Positions 1-6,865 of a DNA stretch of 29,741 nucleotides are shown here, in pieces; the first letter of the stretch is position 1; each line of letters opens with the position of its first letter. The DNA comes from G020353235 sp035528295 (lineage in GTDB: Bacteria; Chloroflexota; Dehalococcoidia; Dehalococcoidales; JAUYDJ01). A program made the position numbers and the translations under genes. The notes beneath the pieces were generated by a model that saw nothing but the letters and a program-made list of their open reading frames with translations, was not told the DNA's origin and searched no databases. The stretch spans positions 1 through 29,741 of the forward strand of contig DATKYY010000024.1 of assembly GCA_035528295.1 (NCBI GenBank), given 5' to 3'.

Positions 1-1317
1 GGGGTTGAGGTCTATCACGACATAGGGAATCTGGTAGCCTTTCAGAATGTCGGTCAGGTTACGGCCGGTGCGCCCGTGGCCGCAGATGATGACATGGTCT
101 GACAGTCTCTTTTTGATATCTAGCAGCGGCTTATCACTGCCGAGTCGGGTCAGGGGGGCCAGTCGTCGGGAGGTGGTCAGGGAGTTATAGGTCACTTCCG
201 CCAGTTTGAGGGCCAGCGGGGTGAACAGAATGGTAATAAAGGCGCTGGATAGAATCAGAGAATACAGGTTGGCCGACATTACGCCGGTTTCCAGCCCGGC
301 CTGGCCGATGACGAAGCTGAACTCACCGACCTGGGTCAGGCCGGCACCCACGAAAAGGGCCGTCTTGAGGCTGTAACCGTAGAATCTGGGGATAAGAGCG
401 CAGATGATAAGCTTGCTGACAATAATGATTAAAGCGACCAGTAAGACCATGCTCCAGTTGTCCATAATAAAGCGGGGGCTGGCCAGCATGCCCAGGGAAA
501 CGAAAAAGAGGGCGGCAAAGACATTGCGGAGGGGGATAACGTCGGCCAGCGCCTGGTGGGTAAAGTGGGAGCGGCTGACCAGCATACCGGCGGCGAAGGC
601 GCCGAAGGCGGCGGAGATACCGAAGTAGGCGGTGCCGAAGGCAGCCCCCAGACAGATGGCCAGTATGGTAATCAGGAACAGCTCCCGGGAGCGTGAGCCG
701 GCCGTCTGCCCCAGGAAAACGGGTATCAGCCAGAAGCCGATTACGGTCATCGCCCCCAGAAAGAGCAGGGCTTTGCCCAGGGTTATGCCCAGGGAATAAA
801 TCAAATTGGCCGTCGGCTCTCCCAGTGCCGGTAGAATTACCATAAGCGGCAGGACTGCCAGGTCCTGGACGAGAAGGATGGCAATCATAATGCGGCCATG
901 AGGGGTGTTGGTCTCGCCCCGTTCCACCAGAATTTTGAGCACCACGGTGGTGCTGCTGAGGGCAATCAGGAAGCCGAAAAAGACGGCATCGGGGACGGAC
1001 CAGATGAAAAAGTATTTAGCTACTCCAAAGCCCAGTAGCGCCGTCACCAGTATCTGGATGATACCACCCAGCGGTCCGACCTTGCCCATCCGCCTCAGGT
1101 CACCCAGGGAGAATTCCATACCCAGGGTGAACAGGAGGAGAACTACGCCGATACTGGCCATGGTCTCAATCAGGTCCACGTTTTTGACCAGGCCGAAGGA
1201 GAAGGGGCCGATGAGCACCCCGGCGATAAGGTAGCCGAGAAGCACCGGCACCCGGAAACGGTAGGCAATCAGCCCGCCGACGAGAGCGGCACCCATAATG
1301 ATGGCGAGGTCAGCCAT
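1..1317 (-). CDS. Kef/CPA2-type cation:proton antiporter with RCK domain, 3' end cut by window
   Basis: Inner-membrane monovalent cation:proton antiporter of the CPA2 (KefB/KefC) family, probably exchanging K+ or Na+ for protons. I translated the minus strand from the ATG at 1317. The frame stays open for 439 codons to the window edge. About twelve hydrophobic segments fill residues 1-380. They include the family-typical SSTTVVLKIL and, near residue 340, QVGEFSFVIG. A cytoplasmic RCK/TrkA-N nucleotide-binding domain then begins with HVIICGHGRTGRN, a Rossmann glycine motif. The rest of the RCK domain lies outside the window. A GAGGG Shine-Dalgarno sits about 9 bases before the ATG. The upstream neighbour is the zinc-ribbon gene on the same strand, which has its own terminator, so this gene is probably transcribed separately. 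The ion and the gating ligand cannot be read from the sequence. Confidence 0.92.
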   Translation of the reverse strand, partial: MADLAIIMGAALVGGLIAYRFRVPVLLGYLIAGVLIGPFSFGLVKNVDLIETMASIGVVLLLFTLGMEFSLGDLRRMGKVGPLGGIIQILVTALLGFGVAKYFFIWSVPDAVFFGFLIALSSTTVVLKILVERGETNTPHGRIMIAILLVQDLAVLPLMVILPALGEPTANLIYSLGITLGKALLFLGAMTVIGFWLIPVFLGQTAGSRSRELFLITILAICLGAAFGTAYFGISAAFGAFAAGMLVSRSHFTHQALADVIPLRNVFAALFFVSLGMLASPRFIMDNWSMVLLVALIIIVSKLIICALIPRFYGYSLKTALFVGAGLTQVGEFSFVIGQAGLETGVMSANLYSLILSSAFITILFTPLALKLAEVTYNSLTTSRRLAPLTRLGSDKPLLDIKKRLSDHVIICGHGRTGRNLTDILKGYQIPYVVIDLNP

Positions 1318-1339
1318 GAATCATATCCCTCAGTCCTGC

Positions 1340-1370
1340 TTTATAGGGCTATGGTATCATTTTTGGTAAA
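1340..1370 (-). promoter_or_regulatory. possible promoter of the antiporter gene
   Basis: On the minus strand TTTACC (1365-1370) and TATAAA (1340-1345) are separated by 19 bases, about 22 bases before the antiporter ATG. The -10 is good but the spacer is long and the -35 only fair. It lies just downstream of the terminator of the preceding gene, where a promoter would be expected. Confidence 0.3.
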
Positions 1371-1383
1371 TCCGTGCATTTAG

Positions 1384-1428
1384 TAAAAACAAAAAGGCCA
1401 GACTTCCACTATATCGGAACATCTGGCC
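1384..1428 (-). terminator. rho-independent terminator of the DUF5679 gene
   Basis: The minus strand reads GGCCAGA, a 19-base interior that extends the stem by TTCC/GGAA, TCTGGCC, then TTTTTGTTTTT. The hairpin covers 1396-1428 and the U-tract 1384-1395. It follows the stop codon of the 46-residue gene by about 40 bases and separates that gene from the antiporter. Confidence 0.85.
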
Positions 1429-1469
1429 CTTACTTGGAATACCTTAAGGTATAATCTGCGGTATAAGTT

Positions 1470-1610
1470 CTAGCTCTTACCAATTCTGAACATTTTGGTT
1501 CCGCATACTGGACAAACGCCTTGGGTCGCTGGTTTACCATTTTTCATTACGATGCCCTTGGCGTCTTTCATTTCCCTTTTAGCTCGGCACTTTACGCAGT
1601 ATGCTTGCAT
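1470..1610 (-). CDS. DUF5679-family zinc-ribbon miniprotein (46 aa)
   Basis: A 46-residue protein starting MQAYCVKCRAKREMKDAKG and ending CPVCGTKMFRIGKS. Two CxxC pairs (C5/C8 and a second pair about 11 residues before the end) form a likely zinc ribbon, and a lysine/arginine-rich stretch lies between them. I recognise the pattern as the small DUF5679 family found in Chloroflexota and Actinobacteria; its function is unknown. The start is secure: AAAGGAGGT (1621-1629) lies upstream at a workable distance, with a TTGACA promoter above it and an intrinsic terminator below. It is a single-gene transcription unit, so it is probably well expressed. Nucleic-acid or ribosome association would fit its basic charge, but that is only a guess. 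Confidence 0.88.
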   Translation of the reverse strand: MQAYCVKCRAKREMKDAKGIVMKNGKPATQGVCPVCGTKMFRIGKS

Positions 1611-1652
1611 TTTTTAGTCTACCTCCTTTCATGGTTGTCGGAAGACATAGCA

Positions 1653-1682
1653 ACCATAAACTATTTGAGGCTATAATGTCAA
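1653..1682 (-). promoter_or_regulatory. sigma70-type promoter of the DUF5679 gene
   Basis: The minus strand has TTGACA (1677-1682), an 18-base spacer and TATGGT (1653-1658). An inverted repeat, ATGGTTG (1631-1637) and CAACCAT (1651-1657) with a 13-base centre, covers the -10 and the likely transcription start. It could be an operator or a 5' hairpin of the mRNA. Confidence 0.65.
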
Positions 1683-1761
1683 TAGCTTTAGCCCTGTTTT
1701 GACGCCGAGATTGTAAAAAAATTCAGCTTCCTGCCACGGGAAAAGCCAATTTTTTCATTCA

Positions 1762-1792
1762 ACCGGCAAGCAGCCCATAATAGTGGGCCGGT
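1762..1792 (-). terminator. possible terminator hairpin after cimA
   Basis: A nested inverted repeat, ACCGGC with GCCGGT outside GCCCA with TGGGC, lies just downstream of the cimA stop. On the minus strand it is followed by TTGAATGAAAAAATT rather than a clean U-run, so it is a weak intrinsic terminator at best. It may instead protect the 3' end of the operon mRNA. Confidence 0.35.
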
Positions 1793-1804
1793 AAGCCGGC
1801 TTCT

Positions 1805-3418
1805 TTACTCGTCGCGCCCTTCGGCGGGCAGGCGCGTTTTTTGCTTGACCAGCCAGTATTCCAGGCTATCGGCGAGGGCAAGCCAGCTGGCTTCAATGAT
1901 ATTGGCGGAGCTACCCACCGTCCGCCACTGCTCTACGCTGTCGCTGGACTCAATAAGGACACGGACCTGAGATGCGGTGCCGGTGCTCTCTTCCAGGATG
2001 CGCACCTTATAGTCAATCAGCTCCACTGCGGTCAGGCTGGGGTAGAACTGCAGCAGGGCTTTGCGCAGGGCCAGGTCAAGGGCGTTAACCGGGCCATTGC
2101 CTTCGGCGGCGGTGTGCATTATCTCGTTGCCCACCCTGACTTTGAGCATCGCTTCGCACAGCATTCCGGTCAGGTTTTCCTGGGTCGGCATGCGGCGCCG
2201 CTTCTCCACCACTACCATGAAATCAACCAGCTCAAAGGGCGATTGATAATCGGGCTTGGCCCGGTGTAGCAGCAGCTCAAATGATGCCTCGGCGTTTTCA
2301 TACTGAAAACCGCGGCTTTCCAGAAACTTAATTTTCTCCAGTAGCTCCTGCGCCTCTTTCCCCTTGGGGGGCAGGGCCAGTCCCAGTTCTTTGGCTTTGT
2401 AGATTATGTTCTTTTTCCCGGACAGTTCCGAGACCAGTATCTTGGGTTGGTTGCCCACTTTAGCCGGGTCAATATGCTGGTAGCTTCCCGCCCACTTCAT
2501 CATTCCGGAAACGTGAAGTCCCCCCTTGTGGCCGAAGGCACTGGAGCCAACATAGGGCAGGTGGGTCTCGGGGATAAGATTGGCTACCTCGCTGACGTAG
2601 CGGGATACTTCAGTCACTTTAGCCAGTTGGGCATCGGAAACGCAGTTGATGTTCATCTTGAGCTTCAGGGCGGGCATAACGGAACAAAGGTTGACATTGC
2701 CGCAGCGCTCGCCATAGCCGTTGATGGTGCCCTGAATCTGAACGGCGCCGGCGTTTACCGCCGCCAGGGTATTAGCCACCGCCAGTTCGGCGTCGTTGTG
2801 AGCGTGAATGCCCAGGGGGACAGTGCTTACTTTGGCGGCGGCTTTAACCGCCGCGGTTACTTCCTCGGGCAGCGCCCCGCCATTGGTATCGCACAGCACC
2901 AGGCAATCGGCTCCCGCCTCGGCGGCGGTGGTCAGGCAGCGCAGGCTGTAATCACGGTTCGCCTTGAAGCCGTCAAAGAAGTGCTCGGCATCAAAGAAGA
3001 CGGTGAGCCCCTTTGCCTTGAGAAAGCCGATTGAGTCGGCAATCATGCTCAGGTTCTCTTCCAGGGTGGTCTCCAGTACCTGGGTTACCTGCGGTTCCGA
3101 GTTTTTGCCGACGATGGTGACTATTCCCACGCCGGCACTGGCCAGTGCCTGCAGGTTGGCGTCTTGCTCGGCTTTCACATTGACTCTCCGGGTGCTGCCG
3201 AAGGCAACCAGCTGGGCCTGGGAAAGAACCAGGCTCTTGGCTTTGGCAAAGAATTCAATATCTTTGGGATTGGAGCCGGGCCAGCCGCCTTCAATAAAGT
3301 GAATACCAAGCTCATCAAGCTTCTGGGCGATGTGCAGCTTGTCAATCACCGCAAACGAGACGCCCTCTCGCTGGGCGCCATCGCGCAGTGTGGTATCATA
3401 AAGCTGAATTAATGGCAA
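1805..3418 (-). CDS. cimA: (R)-citramalate synthase
   Basis: Condenses pyruvate with acetyl-CoA to (R)-citramalate, the first step of the threonine-independent route to isoleucine. The N-terminal DRE-TIM barrel has the LYDTTLRDGAQREG motif, the metal-binding HAHND and the INGYGERCGN segment. The C-terminal 150 residues resemble the LeuA/CimA allosteric dimerisation domain. Length (537 aa) and motifs fit the long CimA family (TIGR00977 type) rather than LeuA, which has its own gene at 6866-8386. I chose the TTG at 3418: GGGAGG lies 5 bases before it, and the protein then starts MPLIQLYD as in relatives. An ATG at 3442 would add eight residues read out of frame from the end of leuB. It is the last gene of the operon, one base after the leuB stop, which suggests translational coupling. 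LeuCD and LeuB presumably process citramalate further. Confidence 0.93.
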   Translation of the reverse strand: MPLIQLYDTTLRDGAQREGVSFAVIDKLHIAQKLDELGIHFIEGGWPGSNPKDIEFFAKAKSLVLSQAQLVAFGSTRRVNVKAEQDANLQALASAGVGIVTIVGKNSEPQVTQVLETTLEENLSMIADSIGFLKAKGLTVFFDAEHFFDGFKANRDYSLRCLTTAAEAGADCLVLCDTNGGALPEEVTAAVKAAAKVSTVPLGIHAHNDAELAVANTLAAVNAGAVQIQGTINGYGERCGNVNLCSVMPALKLKMNINCVSDAQLAKVTEVSRYVSEVANLIPETHLPYVGSSAFGHKGGLHVSGMMKWAGSYQHIDPAKVGNQPKILVSELSGKKNIIYKAKELGLALPPKGKEAQELLEKIKFLESRGFQYENAEASFELLLHRAKPDYQSPFELVDFMVVVEKRRRMPTQENLTGMLCEAMLKVRVGNEIMHTAAEGNGPVNALDLALRKALLQFYPSLTAVELIDYKVRILEESTGTASQVRVLIESSDSVEQWRTVGSSANIIEASWLALADSLEYWLVKQKTRLPAEGRDE

Positions 3419-3419
3419 T

Positions 3420-4514
3420 TTAGCCTCCCACCTTGCCGGCAATCAGGTCCCCCATCTCCTTCGTGCCCACCTTTGTTTTACCATCTCCCATTATATCAGA
3501 AGTGCGGTAGCCTTCATCTAACACTTTCTCAACCGCGCTCTCAATCGCCCGGGCTTCTTTGGTTAAGCCCAGAGAGTAGCGCAGCATCATGGCGGCACTT
3601 AGAATAGTGGCGATTGGGTTGGCGATATTCAACCCGGCAATCTGAGGTGCACTGCCGTGAATTGGCTCATACATCCCCAGTGTGTGGGCTTCTTCTTTGG
3701 GTATGCCGGCCAGACTGGCCGAGGCAAGCATGCCCATGGAGCCGCCCAGTATCGACGACTCATCGGTGAGAATATCGCCAAACATATTCTCGGTAACAAT
3801 CACGTCAAAGCGGGCCGGGTTCAGCATCAGCCACATGGCACAGGCATCCACCAGGATATGCTCCAGCTCCACATCGGGGTACTGCGGGGCAATCTCGGTG
3901 GCTATCTGCCGCCACAGCCGGGAGGTCTGCAGCACATTGGCTTTATCCACTGAGACCAGCTGGTGGCGCCTGGTGCGCGCCAGCTCAAAGCCGACTCTGA
4001 GAATGCGCTCAATCTCGGCTTCAGTGTAGGTCATGGAATCGACCGCCCGCCTGCCCTGGGGTGTCTGCCACTCTCGCTTGGGGCGACCGAAGTAGATGCC
4101 CCCGGTAAGCTCGCGGACAAAGATGAAGTCCACCCCTTCAATCAGCTTCGGCTTCAGGCTGCTGGCGTCAACCAGCGCCGGAAAGACCTTGACCGGACGC
4201 AGATTGGCGAACAGCCCCAGCTTCTTGCGCAGGGTGAGTAAGCCGTCCTCGGGGCGGGTCCTGGCGCGGGGGTCGTCCCACTTGGGTCCGCCCACCGCCC
4301 CCAGCAGCACCGCATCACAAGTCTGGCACAGCTTCAGTGTCTTGGGGGGGAGGGGGTTTCCCGCCTGGTCAATAGCCACCCCGCCCACCAGGCCATAGCA
4401 CAGATTGAAGGTGTGGTTGAATTTCTTAGCTATAGCCTGCAACACCTTGATGGCTTCGTCAATAATTTCGGGGCCAACCCCGTCACCGGGTAAAACGGCC
4501 AGGTCAAACTTCAC
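3420..4514 (-). CDS. leuB: 3-isopropylmalate dehydrogenase
   Basis: NAD-dependent oxidative decarboxylation of 3-isopropylmalate in leucine synthesis; with CimA present it probably also acts on 3-methylmalate to give 2-oxobutyrate for isoleucine. The 364 residues match the family length. Visible landmarks are the N-terminal LAVLPGDGVGPEI, the substrate-binding arginine region RARTRPEDGLLTLRK, FVRELTGGIYFG, the metal-binding TENMFGDILTDESS and the NAD-binding HGSAPQIAG. The start ATG (4514) overlaps the end of leuD by 11 bases, and the stop is one base before the cimA TTG. It therefore sits in a tightly packed leuD-leuB-cimA segment. Nothing looks degenerate. Confidence 0.97.
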   Translation of the reverse strand: MKFDLAVLPGDGVGPEIIDEAIKVLQAIAKKFNHTFNLCYGLVGGVAIDQAGNPLPPKTLKLCQTCDAVLLGAVGGPKWDDPRARTRPEDGLLTLRKKLGLFANLRPVKVFPALVDASSLKPKLIEGVDFIFVRELTGGIYFGRPKREWQTPQGRRAVDSMTYTEAEIERILRVGFELARTRRHQLVSVDKANVLQTSRLWRQIATEIAPQYPDVELEHILVDACAMWLMLNPARFDVIVTENMFGDILTDESSILGGSMGMLASASLAGIPKEEAHTLGMYEPIHGSAPQIAGLNIANPIATILSAAMMLRYSLGLTKEARAIESAVEKVLDEGYRTSDIMGDGKTKVGTKEMGDLIAGKVGG

Positions 4515-5016
4515 TCTGGTGCCTCCTACTAGCTAACCTCTTTCTGGTAAATTCAATTAAGCCACCGGCTGAAATAAGCTCCGCCATAAAGTCGGGGTAG
4601 GGCTCGGCGGTAAAGCTCATATTTCGGGTCAGATTTTTAATCTTGCCACCGGAGAGGTCAATCTCCAGTATATCACCGGTCTTAGTATTAGCCACTGCCT
4701 CGGCACACTCCAGCAGGGGCAGGCCGATATTTATGGCATTGCGGAAGAAAATACGGGCAAAGCTCCGGGCAATTATACACGAAACCCCCGAGGCTTTGAT
4801 AGCCAGCGGGGCGTGCTCCCGTGATGAGCCGCAGCCGAAGTTGGTCGTGGCGACAATAAAATCACCCGGCTTGACCTTGTTGACGAAGTCTTTATCAATA
4901 TCCTCCATGCAGTGTCGGGCAAGCTGGGCTGGCTCGGACACATTGAGATACCGCGCCGGGATTATGGCATCGGTATTGACATCCGCCCCGTATTTATGGA
5001 CTTTGCCCTTTAGCAT
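4504..5016 (-). CDS. leuD: 3-isopropylmalate dehydratase small subunit
   Basis: Swivel domain of isopropylmalate isomerase, partner of LeuC. The 170 residues are of the short bacterial/archaeal LeuD type, with GADVNTDAIIPARYL near the start and the substrate-binding loop TTNFGCGSSREHAP. I chose ATG 5016 (MLKGKVHKYG): GAGGGG lies 7 bases before it and relatives begin at the same point. A GTG at 5031 would add five residues but lies inside the likely ribosome-binding region. It is separated from leuC by about 140 bases holding a hairpin repeat, an unusual gap for two subunits of one enzyme. With CimA in the operon it probably also isomerises citramalate. Confidence 0.95.
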   Translation of the reverse strand: MLKGKVHKYGADVNTDAIIPARYLNVSEPAQLARHCMEDIDKDFVNKVKPGDFIVATTNFGCGSSREHAPLAIKASGVSCIIARSFARIFFRNAINIGLPLLECAEAVANTKTGDILEIDLSGGKIKNLTRNMSFTAEPYPDFMAELISAGGLIEFTRKRLASRRHQSEV

Positions 5017-5040
5017 CTGAGAACCCCTCACCCTTTATTT

Positions 5041-5115
5041 TTTAAAGGGGCGAAGCCCCTTTAAATCCCCTAACACTGTATTTCCCCCGCTGTATTTTCC
5101 CCTAACACTGTGTTT
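5041..5115 (-). repeat. intergenic hairpin repeat plus 17-bp direct repeats between leuC and leuD
   Basis: TTTAAAGGGGC (5041-5051) and GCCCCTTTAAA (5055-5065) form a perfect 11-bp stem with a 3-base loop. Next to it, TCCCCTAACACTGTATTT (5066-5083) recurs as TCCCCTAACACTGTGTTT (5098-5115), with a degenerate third copy between. In the transcribed direction the hairpin is followed by GGGTGAGGGG, which serves as the leuD Shine-Dalgarno. Similar hairpins with the same kind of tail precede purD and purE. It lacks a U-tract, so it is not a classical terminator. Confidence 0.75.
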
Positions 5116-5154
5116 GTGAACCTTGCCTGGTTCAATGGTATGGCCTGCTTCATT

Positions 5155-6411
5155 TTAGCCTGAAATCTCATCAGGGCTGGTGATTTTGCCGGTGATGGCG
5201 CTGGCGGCGGCGACGGCGGGGTTGGCCAGATAGACTTCGGACTCAGGGCTGCCCATCCGGCCGATGAAGTTGCGGTTGGTGGTGGAGAGGCAGCGCTCGC
5301 CATCGGCCAGAACCCCCATATGACCGCCCAGGCAGGGACCGCAGGTCGGGGTGGTGACCACCGCCCCGGCACTGATGAAGATTTCCATCAGTCCCTCCTT
5401 CAAAGCGTCAAGATAGACCTGCTGCGAGCCGGGGATAACGATACACCTCACCCCGGGGTGTATTTTTCTGCCTTTAATTATCCCGGCGGCAATCTCAAGG
5501 TCTTCCAGGCGACCGTTGGTACAGCTGCCAATCAGCACCTGGTCAATTTCAATATCGCCCACCTCACTGACCGGCCTGGCATTAGCCGGGGAGTGGGGCA
5601 GAGCGACCTGAGGCGCAATTTTGGCGGCGTCATATTCCATAACCCGGGCGTATTCGGCATCACTATCCGGCTGATAGACTTTATAGGCTCGCCTGGCTCT
5701 TGGCTTTACATAATCTATGGTTTTATCATCAACTTGAAAGAGCCCGGCTTTCGCCCCGGCTTCAATGGCCATGTTGGCCATGGTGAACCGGCCGTCCATG
5801 GACAGGCTGTCAATGGCCGGGCCGCTGAATTCCATGGCCGAATACAGTGCCCCGTCCACGCCGATATCGCCGATGGTATACAGAATCAGGTCCTTGCCCC
5901 CCACCCATTTCCCCAGCTTACCGTGGTAAATGAATTTGAGTGTCGGCGGCACCTTCATCCAGATGTCGCCGGTAGCCATGGCGGCGGCGATATCGGTTGA
6001 GCCCATGCCGGTGGCAAAGGCGCCCAGGGCGCCGCCGGTGCAGGTGTGGGAATCGGCGCCGATAACTACATCGCCGGGCAGCACCATGCCCAGCTCGGGC
6101 AAAAGGACATGCTCAATGCCCATCTGCCCCAGTTCAAAGAAGCCTATGCCCTGCTCGCGGGCGAACTGCTGGGTCAGCTTCACCTGCTCGGCGGAGGCGA
6201 TGTCCTTGGCCGGGGTGAAGTGGTCGGGCACGAAGACTATTTTTTTGGGGTCAAAGACACGTTCCAGGCCAAGCTGGCGGAATTCCCGGATGGCGATGGG
6301 GGCGGTGATGTCATTGGCCAGAATCAGGTCAACCCGGGCGGTGATAAACTCACCGGGGATGACTTTCTTTCTGTTGGTGTGTTCCGACAGTATCTTTTCA
6401 GCCAGTGTCAT
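5155..6411 (-). CDS. leuC: 3-isopropylmalate dehydratase large subunit
   Basis: Aconitase-family [4Fe-4S] subunit of isopropylmalate isomerase, converting 2- to 3-isopropylmalate with LeuD. The three cluster cysteines are visible: GSCTNGR (C297) and TPTCGPCLGG (C357, C360), counted from the chosen start. ADSHTCTGGALGAFATG and DHFTPAKD are also typical. At 418 residues it belongs to the shorter LeuC/HacA-like group rather than the roughly 465-residue enterobacterial form. That group includes enzymes with broader substrate use, which would suit a dual leucine and citramalate role (inference). I prefer ATG 6411, 8 bases after a GAGG. ATG 6417 is in frame but only 2 bases from that site. Confidence 0.95.
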   Translation of the reverse strand: MTLAEKILSEHTNRKKVIPGEFITARVDLILANDITAPIAIREFRQLGLERVFDPKKIVFVPDHFTPAKDIASAEQVKLTQQFAREQGIGFFELGQMGIEHVLLPELGMVLPGDVVIGADSHTCTGGALGAFATGMGSTDIAAAMATGDIWMKVPPTLKFIYHGKLGKWVGGKDLILYTIGDIGVDGALYSAMEFSGPAIDSLSMDGRFTMANMAIEAGAKAGLFQVDDKTIDYVKPRARRAYKVYQPDSDAEYARVMEYDAAKIAPQVALPHSPANARPVSEVGDIEIDQVLIGSCTNGRLEDLEIAAGIIKGRKIHPGVRCIVIPGSQQVYLDALKEGLMEIFISAGAVVTTPTCGPCLGGHMGVLADGERCLSTTNRNFIGRMGSPESEVYLANPAVAAASAITGKITSPDEISG

Positions 6412-6445
6412 TATCATTTCCTCAGGTAAGGGTCAGGCTTTGCCT

Positions 6446-6847
6446 TCAGCTGATGGGGTGGGGGAGAAGCAATATAATCAGAATAATGGCCGTGGCCACT
6501 GCGGCGATTAAATAAAAGCCAGCCCCCGCTGCCATCCCGATACCAGCGGCGGCCCATATGGTGGCGGCGGTCGTCAGCCCGGCGACCATGCCTTCGCCGC
6601 GGCGAATAATGGCACCGGCACCGAGGAAACCGACCCCGGCCACGATGCCGGCGGCGACTCGGGACGGGTCAGCCTCGGCCCCGAAGGCATAAATGGAAGT
6701 GATGGTGAACAGCGCTGCCCCGACACAGATAAGAACGATGGTCCTCAGCCCGGCTTCTTTGCCCGCCCTTTCCCGCTGGTAGCCGATAATGGCACCTAAA
6801 GCGGTCGCCAGCAGGAGGCGGAGCACCATGTCCAGCTCTGGTGGCAT
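6446..6847 (-). CDS. MgtC/SapB-family membrane protein
   Basis: A small integral membrane protein of 133 residues with four or five hydrophobic helices. The MgtC/SapB signature is clear: ATALGAIIGYQRERAGKEAG followed by GLRTIVLICVGAALFT, then VAAGIVAGVGFLGAGAIIRR and a GLTTAATIWAAAGIG segment. It lacks the cytoplasmic ACT-like C-terminal domain of Salmonella MgtC and ends after the membrane part, as many environmental members do. The family is linked to magnesium-limited growth and to inhibition of F-type ATP synthase in pathogens; its role here is unknown. I chose ATG 6847, preceded by GGGGGG at a suitable distance; a TTG at 6862 is also in frame. It sits 18 bases after leuA and 34 before leuC, so it must be co-transcribed with the amino-acid genes. 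Confidence 0.9.
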   Translation of the reverse strand: MPPELDMVLRLLLATALGAIIGYQRERAGKEAGLRTIVLICVGAALFTITSIYAFGAEADPSRVAAGIVAGVGFLGAGAIIRRGEGMVAGLTTAATIWAAAGIGMAAGAGFYLIAAVATAIILIILLLPHPIS

Positions 6848-6865
6848 CTTAAATCCCCCCAAAAC

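Noticed and set aside
404..1234. Two plus-strand frames (74 and 109 codons) within the antiporter gene
   Set aside because: The minus-strand antiporter is conserved through this whole stretch, and the plus frames are compositional shadows.
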